Shown here piece after piece: positions 8,335 through 15,960 of a stretch of DNA of 64,000 nt; positions within the stretch are counted from its first letter, which is position 1, and each line of letters starts with the position of its first letter. The translations under genes and the position numbers were made by a program. The notes under the pieces are model-generated. The model had not been told where the DNA came from. It did no database searches and worked only from the letters and a program-made list of their open reading frames with translations. The DNA comes from Bin5 sp965261695 (GTDB lineage: Bacteria > Chloroflexota > Anaerolineae > Caldilineales > Caldilineaceae): assembly GCA_965261695.1 (NCBI GenBank), contig OZ253474.1, forward strand, positions 4,340,001 through 4,404,000. The letters run 5' to 3'.

Positions 8335-9177
8335 ATGTTTCATCCGTTCAACAACAGGCTCCATCCTCAGCCGCCGGAGTCGTATGACAGCCCCGAATCG
8401 CCGGGTTGGACGGGCCATGCCGACGGTCAGTTTCAGACTGGTGGTCTGATGCCTTCGAATATCATTCCGATGGTAATTGAGAACACGGGCCGGGGCGAGC
8501 GGGCCTACGACATCTACAGCCTTCTTCTGAAAGAGCGCATTATCTTTCTCGGAATGCCGCTCTCCGATCAGGTGGCCAATCTGATCGTCGCCCAGCTGCT
8601 CTACCTGAATTCCGAGGATCCCAATCAGCCGATCCAGATGTACATAAACAGCCCGGGCGGACTCATCTACGCCGGTTTCGCCATCTATGACACGATGAAA
8701 ATGATCCCGGCGCCGGTGCATACCGTTGCTGTCGGCGTGACCGCCAGCATGGGCACGGTTCTGCTCTGCTCAGGGGAAAAGGGCAAACGCTACGCCCTGC
8801 CCCACGCGACAATTCACATGCATCCGGCCGGCGGCGGTGCGCAGGGCTATACCGAGGACGTGCGCATCGCACTGCGCGAGCAGGAGCGTCTTCAGACACA
8901 GCTTTTCCACATCGTCGCCCAGCAGACCGACCACGTCTGGCAGGAGATCGAGGTAATGTTCCAGCGCGATCGCTGGATGAATGCACTCGAGGCGCGCGAG
9001 TACGGTCTGGTTGACGACGTGCTCGGCGACAGCAGCGATATCGTCTCCATGGTGGATGGGCATCCGCAGGTGCCTAGCCAGAATGGCACTGAGGCTGTGG
9101 CGGAAGAGGCTGTGGCGGAAGAGGCTGTAGCGGAAGAGGCCGTTGCGGACAGCGAGCAGTCCGACCAATCGGAATGA
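8335..9177 (+). CDS. clpP: ATP-dependent Clp protease proteolytic subunit
   Basis: 280 residues, longer than the usual 195-210. Catalytic triad residues are all present: Ser in ASMGTVLLCSG, His in ATIHMHPAGGG (aligned with the family IHQP site) and Asp in QRDRWMNALEA. ClpP forms a 14-mer that degrades substrates unfolded by ClpX. AAAGGGAG precedes this ATG well, giving a 38-residue N-terminal extension before the conserved IPMVIENTGRGERAYDIY; it may be a cleaved propeptide, or translation may begin at ATG 8449. The C terminus carries a four-fold AVAEE-type repeat. clpX is the next gene. Confidence 0.95.
   Translation: MFHPFNNRLHPQPPESYDSPESPGWTGHADGQFQTGGLMPSNIIPMVIENTGRGERAYDIYSLLLKERIIFLGMPLSDQVANLIVAQLLYLNSEDPNQPIQMYINSPGGLIYAGFAIYDTMKMIPAPVHTVAVGVTASMGTVLLCSGEKGKRYALPHATIHMHPAGGGAQGYTEDVRIALREQERLQTQLFHIVAQQTDHVWQEIEVMFQRDRWMNALEAREYGLVDDVLGDSSDIVSMVDGHPQVPSQNGTEAVAEEAVAEEAVAEEAVADSEQSDQSE
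9091..9150 (+). repeat. 15-bp tandem repeat in the 3' end of clpP
   Basis: Four head-to-tail 15-bp units (GAGGCTGTGGCGGAA and variants) in frame inside clpP, encoding EAVAE repeats in the acidic tail. The first two units are identical, the fourth most diverged. Length changes by whole units would keep the reading frame. Confidence 0.9.
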
Positions 9178-9303
9178 GCGGACGAATCCCTAGTTGAGAG
9201 CAGTGCCAACCCTCGCGGGGAAGTGGATTTCAGGCCGCTCCCCTGTCTACCGTCCAGAATCGACGCATCCAACTGCGAGGCGTACCCTGCATATGGACAA
9301 GCT

Positions 9304-10818
9304 ATGAGCGCATGCTCCTTTTGCGGCAGAGAAGAATCGGAAATCCAGCGGCTGATCGCCGGGGACAATGATGTCCATATCTGCGATGAATGTATTCGCC
9401 TTGCGGTTGAGATCCTGGATGAAGAAGGGTGGGGCCAGGGCGACCTGCCGGGCGGATCGGCGCCGCCAATTCCTAAACAGGTGCCAAGCCCGCGCGAGAT
9501 CGTCCGGCACTTGAACCAGTACGTCATCGGCCAGGAGCGAGCCAAAAAGGTGCTGTCGGTCGCGGTATACAATCATTATAAGCGCGTCTTCGGCAGCGGC
9601 GCGAGCGTTCATCGGCGCCACGAGCAAGCGCTCCAGGACGGTGGGGACGACGATAACGCCCAGAACAACGAAGAGCGAACACTCCAAAGCCAGAACCAGA
9701 GTCAGACCCGCGAACCGCAGAGCGGCGAGGAGGAGCCGGTCGAACTGACCAAGAGCAACGTCCTCTTGATCGGACCGACCGGCAGTGGCAAGACGCTCAT
9801 GGCCCAGATGCTGGCCCAGATCCTGGAAGTGCCCTTCACAATCGCAGACGCCACCAGCCTGACAGAGGCCGGCTATGTCGGTGAGGACGTGGAAAGTGTG
9901 CTCGTCGGCCTGTTGCAGGCGGCTGACTGGGATGCCGACCGCGCCGCCTATGGTATTGTCTACCTGGACGAGATCGACAAGATCGCGCGCAAAGCGGGCG
10001 ACAACCCCAGCATCACCCGTGATGTAAGCGGGGAAGGCGTTCAACAGGCTCTTTTGAAAATCATCGAGGGTACGACCGTCAACGTGCCGCCAAACTCCGG
10101 CCGCAAACATCCGCAGCAGGAGTTCATCCCCTTGGATACGCGCAACGTTCTCTTCATTCTGGGCGGCGCCTTTGTAGGCATGGCCGAGATGGTGCGCAGA
10201 CGGCTGCGGCGGCGGGCCGGCCTCGGATTCGTGTCCGACGATTCGGCGCTCGACCCGTCCCGTCGCCTCACAGAAGAGGATAACGTCGAAGAGTTGCCCC
10301 TGCCGGAAGGTCTGACTGAGCGCCAACGGGAGTTGAAGATTCGCGGCCTGGAGAAGGAAGGGCGGGACGAGAGCCGCCTGCTCCAGTTGGCGATGCCCGA
10401 TGACCTGCTCAATTACGGTCTCATTCCCGAGTTTGTCGGGCGGGTGCCGGTGGTCGTCAGCCTCGAAGCGCTGGCCCGACAGGCCCTCGTCGAAATCCTC
10501 ACCCGGCCGAAGAACAGCATCGTGCGCCAGTTCCAACGGCTCTTTGCCATGGATGATGTGCTGCTGGAATTCGAGCCGGAATCACTGGCCGTAGCCGCGA
10601 CCGAAGCCTATCTGCGCAGAACCGGCGCCAGGGGGCTGCGGTCAATTGTGGAAGAGGGGCTGCTGGAGGTGATGTACGAGATTCCCGAGCGCGAAGAGAT
10701 CGTTCGCTGCGTTGTCTGCCGGGATGTATTCGAAGAAGGCGCCATGCCTCGACTCTACAGCCGCCACGGTCAGCAGGTGCGGCTGGCTGCGGACCAGGCG
10801 CTGGATGCAGCCGCCTGA
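9304..10818 (+). CDS. clpX: ATP-dependent Clp protease ATP-binding subunit ClpX
   Basis: 504 residues from ATG 9304 (MSACSFCGREES), the start that places the zinc-binding domain (CSFC...CDEC) at the N terminus; upstream in-frame codons lack family similarity. AAA+ motifs: Walker A GPTGSGKT near residue 157, Walker B VYLDEIDK near 218, pore loop GYVG, and LIPEFVGRVPV. The unfoldase feeds ClpP. Two insertions enlarge it over the usual 410-430: a Gln/Asn/Glu-rich stretch between the zinc domain and Walker A (about residues 100-150), and about 40 residues after the ClpP-docking loop, where the usual IGF tripeptide reads LGF. Confidence 0.96.
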   Translation: MSACSFCGREESEIQRLIAGDNDVHICDECIRLAVEILDEEGWGQGDLPGGSAPPIPKQVPSPREIVRHLNQYVIGQERAKKVLSVAVYNHYKRVFGSGASVHRRHEQALQDGGDDDNAQNNEERTLQSQNQSQTREPQSGEEEPVELTKSNVLLIGPTGSGKTLMAQMLAQILEVPFTIADATSLTEAGYVGEDVESVLVGLLQAADWDADRAAYGIVYLDEIDKIARKAGDNPSITRDVSGEGVQQALLKIIEGTTVNVPPNSGRKHPQQEFIPLDTRNVLFILGGAFVGMAEMVRRRLRRRAGLGFVSDDSALDPSRRLTEEDNVEELPLPEGLTERQRELKIRGLEKEGRDESRLLQLAMPDDLLNYGLIPEFVGRVPVVVSLEALARQALVEILTRPKNSIVRQFQRLFAMDDVLLEFEPESLAVAATEAYLRRTGARGLRSIVEEGLLEVMYEIPEREEIVRCVVCRDVFEEGAMPRLYSRHGQQVRLAADQALDAAA

Positions 10819-10919
10819 TTGCCACGCCGGATCTTCCGTAGTCGTTGACCAGCGCGTGGAAGACAAATCCTGTCTCAACTCCACTCACGATTTCGTGTAG
10901 TCAACAACAGTCTTGAGAT

Positions 10920-12044
10920 TCAATCAACGAGTGGGAATGCCTTCGCTTCCTTCGTCAGGACGCGCAGAGCGCCGACAATTTTGCGGTCGGCTACGGGGCA
11001 AGGGTACCGTTCCACTTCATCCAGCGTCACCCAGCGCCAATCCACGACGCCGACGGCTTGGGGACTCCCCGAACGTATGCGCGCGTGGAAGACGTACAGC
11101 GTCATGCGGAAGTGGGTAAAGGCGTGCTGAACCGTCGTTACTTGCCCCCCCACGGTAATGGATAGGCCCAGTTCTCGGCTGATTGCGCGCTTCAAGCAGG
11201 CGGGCAGGTCCACGTCCTCCGGCTCCCTTCTGCCGCCGGGGAAGGACCACAGGCCGCCAAGTAGACCGTCGCCCGGGCGTTGCGCAATCAGAAAACGGGA
11301 AGCGCCTGGAGTTCCCTCCCAGATGACAGCCGCAGCAACATCGAAATGGGGCGTTTCTTTGCGGGCAGAGCGAACCGGACGCAGCTTCTCGACGCCGCGC
11401 GCGTAAGCCAGGCAGTTGGCTTGTAGTGGACAATCGGGGCAGAGGGGCGTGCGCGGCCGGCACAGGAGCGCGCCCAACTCCATTAACCCTTCGTTTACCG
11501 CCCCAGGGCGCGAACTGGCTCCCACCATCTCCTGGGCATACTTCCAGAGCCGCTGCTCGGTTGCACGGGCATCGATTGCTTCCTCGATGTCCCACAAGCG
11601 GCTGAAGACCCGCTTCACATTGCCGTCGAGTACAGGTTCGGGCAGCCCAAAGGCCAGGCTGAGGATCGCGCCGGCGGTATATTTGCCAATGCCAGGTAGA
11701 CGGAGAAGCTCCCGACGCGTGCGCGGCAGTTCGCCGTCGAACTCGTACGCAACGATTTGGGCGGCGCTGTGGAGATTCCTGGCCCGGCTGTAGTAGCCCA
11801 GGCCCTCCCACAGCTTGAGGACATCCTGCTGATCGGCGGCCGCCAAGCTCTCCACTGTCGGGAAACGCGCCATCCAGCGCTTGAAGTAGCCGACGACAAC
11901 CGCCAGTTGCGTCTGCTGCGCCATCACTTCGCTCACCCAGACCGCATACGGGTCGCGCGCGCCGGCCGGGTCGCTGCGCCAGGGCAAGTCGCGCTGCTCT
12001 TGCGCAAGCCAGGCGGTCAGACGATCAGAGAATTGGCGAAACAT
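10920..12044 (-). CDS. mutY: A/G-specific adenine glycosylase MutY
   Basis: 374 residues. Removes adenine mispaired with 8-oxoguanine. Seen: Glu39 in SEVMAQQTQ (catalytic acid), helix-hairpin-helix LPGIGKYTAG at 116-125, Asp140 in VLDGNV, and four iron-sulfur cysteines C195-x6-C202-x2-C205-x5-C211. The C-terminal third is the NUDIX-like MutT-related domain that recognises 8-oxoG (LWSFPGGRREPED). Last gene of a minus-strand operon, 12 nt after the third M42 peptidase gene. Confidence 0.96.
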   Translation of the reverse strand: MFRQFSDRLTAWLAQEQRDLPWRSDPAGARDPYAVWVSEVMAQQTQLAVVVGYFKRWMARFPTVESLAAADQQDVLKLWEGLGYYSRARNLHSAAQIVAYEFDGELPRTRRELLRLPGIGKYTAGAILSLAFGLPEPVLDGNVKRVFSRLWDIEEAIDARATEQRLWKYAQEMVGASSRPGAVNEGLMELGALLCRPRTPLCPDCPLQANCLAYARGVEKLRPVRSARKETPHFDVAAAVIWEGTPGASRFLIAQRPGDGLLGGLWSFPGGRREPEDVDLPACLKRAISRELGLSITVGGQVTTVQHAFTHFRMTLYVFHARIRSGSPQAVGVVDWRWVTLDEVERYPCPVADRKIVGALRVLTKEAKAFPLVD

Positions 12045-12056
12045 CCCGGGTTCGGA

Positions 12057-13133
12057 TCACGCCTTCCTGTCGGCGGCGGCACCGTTGACAGGCTCCAGCG
12101 TCTGGCCGCCGATTCCGGCCAGGATCGCCGGATCGTCGCTGAGCGCGTTCACGAGCAGGCGCACCGCGTTGCGCGCGTCGTTGTAGTCGGCCACCTGCGA
12201 AGGCGTGTGAACGTAGCGGCAGGGGATCGAGACCGTGCCCGCGGGCACACCCGCCCTGCTGATCTGCACGGCGGAGGCGTCCGTCGAACCGATTTCCAAT
12301 ACCTCCAACTGGTAGGGCAGATCGTGGGCCTGTGCCGTGTTTTCCAGCCAGCGGCGCACAGTGGGATGGGAGATCATGCGCCTGTCCATAATCTTGATGG
12401 CCGGGCCTTTGCCCAGCGCCACCTCCATCGGCGTCGCCTGCGGGAAGTCGCCGGTGGCCGTCACGTCTATCGCCAGCACGATCTCCGGCTCCAGTCCGTA
12501 TCCGGCGGTGGCGGCCCCGCGCGCGCCCACCTCCTCCTGCACGGTGAAGACGGCAAGAATCTCGTGCGTCGTGTTTTCAAGCTCGCGCAGCGTCTGAATC
12601 AGGACGGCGCAGCCGATGCGGTCATCCAGATTGGGCGCGAACAGGCGGTCGCCTACCGCGCCGAAACCGCTGCGGAAGACTGCCGTATCGCCCACCTGCA
12701 CGCGCGCGTCATCTTTGGCGCTTGCGCCCACGTCCAGGAACATCTTTTGCGGCGTCGGTCGCTCACGCGCCAGCGGTGAGCCTTCCATTCCGAACGCGCC
12801 CTCGACGCCGTTCCCAAACAGGGCGCGGCTGCCGATGAGCGAATTGGTCAGCACGCCGCCCACGGTCGTAAAGCGGCAAAAGCCCTGCGCGTCCACGTGC
12901 GTCACCATCACGCCGATCTCGTCCATGTGCGCCGCCAGCATCACCCGCTTGCCGTGGGGACCGCTGCCGGTGGGGCGTTTGCGCGCGATCAGGTTGCCTA
13001 GCCTGTCGGTTTGCAGGGAATCAACCGCGCCATCCAGCAACTGGCTGATGGTCTCGCGCACGCGCTCCTCCTGCCCGCTGGGGCCGAACAAACTGCACAA
13101 TTGCTCGATTAACGCTCTCATTCTTGGCTCCAC
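12057..13133 (-). CDS. M42 family metallopeptidase (third of three in tandem)
   Basis: 358 residues of the M42 (glutamyl aminopeptidase/tetrahedral aminopeptidase, formerly 'endoglucanase M') family, di-metal enzymes that assemble into dodecamers and trim peptides. Metal and catalytic residues are in place: LAAHMDEIGVMV, PNLDDRIGC, FTVQEEVGARG, AIDVTATGD and RYVHTPSQ. Starts ATG at 13133, overlapping the 3' end of the middle M42 gene by 16 nt, which suggests translational coupling. Annotations calling such proteins endoglucanases are historical; peptidase activity is more likely. Confidence 0.9.
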   Translation of the reverse strand: MEPRMRALIEQLCSLFGPSGQEERVRETISQLLDGAVDSLQTDRLGNLIARKRPTGSGPHGKRVMLAAHMDEIGVMVTHVDAQGFCRFTTVGGVLTNSLIGSRALFGNGVEGAFGMEGSPLARERPTPQKMFLDVGASAKDDARVQVGDTAVFRSGFGAVGDRLFAPNLDDRIGCAVLIQTLRELENTTHEILAVFTVQEEVGARGAATAGYGLEPEIVLAIDVTATGDFPQATPMEVALGKGPAIKIMDRRMISHPTVRRWLENTAQAHDLPYQLEVLEIGSTDASAVQISRAGVPAGTVSIPCRYVHTPSQVADYNDARNAVRLLVNALSDDPAILAGIGGQTLEPVNGAAADRKA

Positions 13134-14140
13134 GCGGCCTCCAAAGGCCGCCCTAACGAACCCGCCAGCGCCTGGCTCATCAACTCGATCATATTCTCCA
13201 CATCGGCCGCGTCCATCAGCGCCGCCGGCGTGTGGATATAGCGGCAGGGCACGGCCACCGCCACAGCCGGCACCCCGGCGCGGGCCAAATGAATGGTGCC
13301 CACGTCGGTGCCGCCGACGCCGGGCTGCTTGATCTGGTATGGGATGTCGTGCGCGGCCGCGGTCTCGGTCAGGATGCGCACCAGCCGGCGGTCGGCGTGG
13401 GCGCTGCGATCCATCACCGAGATCGCCGGGCCTCTGCCCAGTTCTGTCGTCGGGCTGATGTCCTCCTGCCGCGGCAAATCATCGGCGACCGTTCCCTCCA
13501 GCGCGACTGCAATATCCGGGTCGACCGCATAGGCGGCCACCCCCGCGCCGCGCAATCCGATCTCCTCCTGCACGGTAAAGGCCCCGACCAGTTCGCAGGC
13601 GTAATCGCCTTTTAGCAGTTGGGCCAGCATATAACAGCCCACGCGGTCGTCAAACGCCTTGCCTTTCAGCAGCCGCCCGCACTCTTCATAGTCGCTCTCA
13701 AACGTGATCATGTCCCCAGGCTCGATGCCGCCCGCGCCGCCGGTGTCGATCAGCAGATCCGCAATCGCTGTGACGCGTTTGCCCGCGCGGGCGGCGTGGG
13801 GCGCGCGCAGAATCACGCCATGCACACCCTGCCCGCCGATCCGTACACGCTTGCCGGGCAGGATGCGCGGGTCCAGGCCGCCGATATTGCGGAATTTGAG
13901 TGTGCCGTCGGCGTTGCAGCGCATGACCATGCCGCCCACTTCGTCCATGTGCGCGGCCAGCAGCACGCGATGTCGTTCTGCGCTCTGTGAACTGCCTTTG
14001 CGGGCAATCAGATTGCCGATCGAGTCGACTGTGAGTTCGTCCACGTGCGGGCTGAGTTCTTCACGCAGGATGGCACGCACTTCGCCCTCCTGCCCGGCGA
14101 CGCCGCGGGCGATGGATAGCCTTTCAAGCAGTTCATCCAT
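13118..14140 (-). CDS. M42 family metallopeptidase (second of three in tandem)
   Basis: 340 residues from ATG 14140 (MDELLERLSIARG), chosen because family similarity begins there; the frame is open further but that part is the shadow of the preceding gene. Active-site elements: LLAAHMDEVGGMV, GKAFDDRVGC, FTVQEEIGLRG, RYIHTPAAL; the metal ligand that is Asp in its neighbours is Glu here (ALEGTVADD), an accepted M42 variant. Overlaps the first M42 gene by 8 nt and the third by 16 nt. Confidence 0.9.
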   Translation of the reverse strand: MDELLERLSIARGVAGQEGEVRAILREELSPHVDELTVDSIGNLIARKGSSQSAERHRVLLAAHMDEVGGMVMRCNADGTLKFRNIGGLDPRILPGKRVRIGGQGVHGVILRAPHAARAGKRVTAIADLLIDTGGAGGIEPGDMITFESDYEECGRLLKGKAFDDRVGCYMLAQLLKGDYACELVGAFTVQEEIGLRGAGVAAYAVDPDIAVALEGTVADDLPRQEDISPTTELGRGPAISVMDRSAHADRRLVRILTETAAAHDIPYQIKQPGVGGTDVGTIHLARAGVPAVAVAVPCRYIHTPAALMDAADVENMIELMSQALAGSLGRPLEAAWSQE

Positions 14141-15227
14141 GGCAGCTATCCTCGTCGTCGAGCGCCAGTGCGGAAAGGTCGTCCGGCAGCGCGCAGATCG
14201 TCTCGGCCAGCAGCCTCGCGCTCCGTTCGATGTCCTTGAGCGCGACCGATTCAGCCGCCGTGTGCATGTTGCGGATCGGCACCGAAATGAGCGCTGTGGG
14301 AATGCCGGATTGGGAAACCTGCATCGCCCAGGCGTCGGTGCCTGAATGGCCGGGAAGAACCTCGTTGGTGAAGGGGATTTCGCTGCGCTCGGCCGCGTCA
14401 ACCAGCAGTGCCCTCAGTTTCGGGTGCAGATTCGGCCCCAAGCCGATTGCCGGCCCGCCGCCCATGGGCAGAGACTCCTCGGCGGGCGCGCCGGGCTGTT
14501 CAGCGTAGGTTACGTCCAGCGCGATACCCACGTCCGGCGCGACCTGAAATGCGGCCGTTGTCGCCCCGCGCAGGCCGATCTCCTCCTGAACGGTCACCAC
14601 TGCGTAGATGTCCCAGGCGTGGCTGCGGCTACCAAGGATGCGCAGCGCCTCGATGAGGACGACGAGCGATACGCGGTTATCCAGTGCTTTGCCGGTGGCA
14701 TGGCCCTTTCCCAGCCGTTCGGCGCTGCGCCGAATCGAAACGAAGTCCCCCACGGCCACGGACTCGGCTAGCATGTCGGCGGACAGCCCGACATCGACAA
14801 AAAGTTGCTCCTGGGTAAAAGGCTTTTCCCGCTCCTCCGCCGAGAGCACGTGGGGCGGGCGGCTGGCGATCAGCCCCGGCAGATCGCTGCGTCCGTGAAC
14901 GGTCACCTCCTGAGCGGGCAGCGCCCCCATATCGACGCCGCCGACGGGCGCGAAGCGCAGAAAACCCCCGTCCAGCCTGGTAACGATCAGGCCGACCTCG
15001 TCCATGTGGGCCGCCAACATCACCCGTCCGATGGAAGGAATTGCACCCTGCTTGAAGCCAATGAGATTGCCGAGCGTGTCGACGCGCAGTTCATCCACCA
15101 GCGGCGCCAAAAGGTTGCTGACGGCGCTGCGAATGCGTTCTTCCTGGCCGCTGACGCCGGGTGTTTCGCTCAACTCTTTCAACAGTGAGAAGATGTCTGA
15201 ATCAGGCGAGCGGTCGTGGTTGGTCAC
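14133..15227 (-). CDS. M42 family metallopeptidase (first of three in tandem)
   Basis: About 364 residues. Motifs: LAAHMDEVGLIV, GKALDNRVS, VTVQEEIGLRG, ALDVTYAEQ and RNMHTAAES, so all metal ligands and the catalytic Glu pair appear intact. Start placed at GTG 15227, where the stop of the upstream zinc-ribbon gene and the start share one base (TAGTG); GTG 15257 is in frame and possible but would overlap that gene by 31 nt. Neither start has a good Shine-Dalgarno sequence, consistent with coupled translation. Confidence 0.9.
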   Translation of the reverse strand: MTNHDRSPDSDIFSLLKELSETPGVSGQEERIRSAVSNLLAPLVDELRVDTLGNLIGFKQGAIPSIGRVMLAAHMDEVGLIVTRLDGGFLRFAPVGGVDMGALPAQEVTVHGRSDLPGLIASRPPHVLSAEEREKPFTQEQLFVDVGLSADMLAESVAVGDFVSIRRSAERLGKGHATGKALDNRVSLVVLIEALRILGSRSHAWDIYAVVTVQEEIGLRGATTAAFQVAPDVGIALDVTYAEQPGAPAEESLPMGGGPAIGLGPNLHPKLRALLVDAAERSEIPFTNEVLPGHSGTDAWAMQVSQSGIPTALISVPIRNMHTAAESVALKDIERSARLLAETICALPDDLSALALDDEDSCHG

Positions 15228-15442
15228 TATCCGGCTGGTATCCCGGTTTGGGCACACTGACCAAAGAGGAGGGGAAGGAAAAAAATCAACGCAACGACAA
15301 ACCAGACCCAGAGGGGCATACCGAGAAACATGACCCGCCGCTTCGGCTTCTTTTCGACCGGTCGCGGCAAGACTGTCTGGCAGCGCCAGCAGACATCCTT
15401 ATCTTCAGGGTTCCAGGTGCCGCAGTTCGTGCAGTCGGCCAT
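15227..15442 (-). CDS. Small zinc-ribbon membrane protein
   Basis: 71 residues from ATG 15442, preceded by GGAAGG; a GTG 12 codons upstream is less likely. N-terminal CTNCGTWNPEDKDVCWRC is a zinc ribbon (CxxC...CxxC), followed by a basic stretch and one transmembrane helix (MPLWVWFVVALIFFLPLLF). First gene of the M42-mutY operon; the stop overlaps the first peptidase start. Function unknown; possibly a membrane tether or sensor (inference). Confidence 0.7.
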   Translation of the reverse strand: MADCTNCGTWNPEDKDVCWRCQTVLPRPVEKKPKRRVMFLGMPLWVWFVVALIFFLPLLFGQCAQTGIPAG

Positions 15443-15574
15443 CCGGCCTTCCCGTGTCAGATTGGTTGATTTTGACACCGTTCATGCTAACATACAAGCG
15501 GGGTATGGGCAAACGACAGGCGGCGACTCGTGGGACCTGCTTCCCGTGATGCGCTCGTAACACACAGTCATAGA

Positions 15575-15606
15575 AAACAGAAAATCCCGCCGAAGTCAGC
15601 GAGATT
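15575..15606 (-). terminator. Rho-independent terminator after tRNA-Glu
   Basis: On the minus strand AATCTCGC (15606-15599) pairs with GCGGGATT (15590-15583), 8 bp with one G-T pair and an 8-nt loop, followed by TTTTCTGTTTTC. It lies 12 nt past the tRNA 3' end. Confidence 0.75.
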
Positions 15607-15617
15607 CCTCTACCCTG

Positions 15618-15690
15618 TACCCCGTAGGGGAGTCGAACCCCTGTCTCCACCTTGAGAGGGTGGTGTCCTGGGCCACTAGACGAACGGGGC
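15618..15690 (-). tRNA. tRNA-Glu (anticodon CTC)
   Basis: 73-nt cloverleaf on the minus strand: acceptor GCCCCGT/ACGGGGT, D arm with TCTAGTGGCC, anticodon stem CCACC/GGTGG with loop CTCTCAA (anticodon CTC), T arm CAGGGGTTCGACTCCCCTA-like, discriminator A. CCA is not encoded. A consensus promoter lies 23 nt upstream and a terminator follows. Confidence 0.97.
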
Positions 15691-15712
15691 ATCCGTCAGT
15701 ACATCAGCCGAC

Positions 15713-15741
15713 AGTATACGAAAGGAACGCCGTAAAGTCAA
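15713..15741 (-). promoter_or_regulatory. Sigma-70 type promoter for tRNA-Glu
   Basis: Minus strand TTGACT (15741-15736), 17-nt spacer, TATACT (15718-15713). The tRNA begins 23 nt downstream of the -10. Divergent from the plus-strand promoter at 15761. Confidence 0.85.
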
Positions 15742-15760
15742 AACCGCAGCCTAGGCATAT

Positions 15761-15789
15761 TTGATCGTCTAGCCAGCAGCTTCTATAAT
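15761..15789 (+). promoter_or_regulatory. Sigma-70 type promoter upstream of a structured leader
   Basis: TTGATC (15761-15766), exactly 17 nt, TATAAT (15784-15789). Predicted start near 15796, leaving about 165 nt before the ATG of the radical-SAM gene. Confidence 0.85.
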
Positions 15790-15796
15790 GATGGCG

Positions 15797-15940
15797 TCTC
15801 TGGCCATCCGCGCGGCTGAGTCGGAGCCCATTTCGCCAGAGCGCTGCGTTACCCGATGTCGGCGCTTTCTGGCACATAGCGGGTTCGAACCCCGCCCGAC
15901 CGCGACTGTACTCGTATTTCGCATAGTCTAATCCGGTCGG
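15797..15940 (+). ncRNA. Structured tRNA-like leader RNA (candidate cis-regulatory element)
   Basis: Transcribed region between a consensus promoter and the radical-SAM gene. It contains a 12-bp stem with a 2-nt bulge (GCCAGA/GCGCTG at 15835-15846 with CGGCGC-TT-TCTGGC at 15860-15873), a T-arm-like hairpin GCGGG-TTCGAAC-CCCGC at 15879-15895, and CCGACC (15896-15901) able to pair with GGTCGG (15935-15940). Competing partners exist: TCTGGC also occurs at 15799-15804 and GTCGG at 15820-15824. The D-arm-like and T-arm-like parts recall a tRNA, but no anticodon stem forms. Either a decayed tRNA or a regulatory leader; it matches no riboswitch consensus I know. Confidence 0.45.
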
Positions 15941-15960
15941 CAGATGAGAAGGAAAACAAT

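Noticed and set aside
9247..10536. 429-codon open frame on the minus strand
   Set aside because: Antisense to clpX; composition is that of a shadow frame.
13118..14401. Longer version of the middle M42 gene
   Set aside because: The extra 87 residues overlap the preceding M42 gene, are Arg/Ser-rich shadow sequence, and similarity starts at ATG 14140.
15818..15903. A functional tRNA at the T-arm-like sequence
   Set aside because: Acceptor pairing is only 5 of 7, the D loop lacks the GG pair and no anticodon stem forms; kept as a structured RNA instead.
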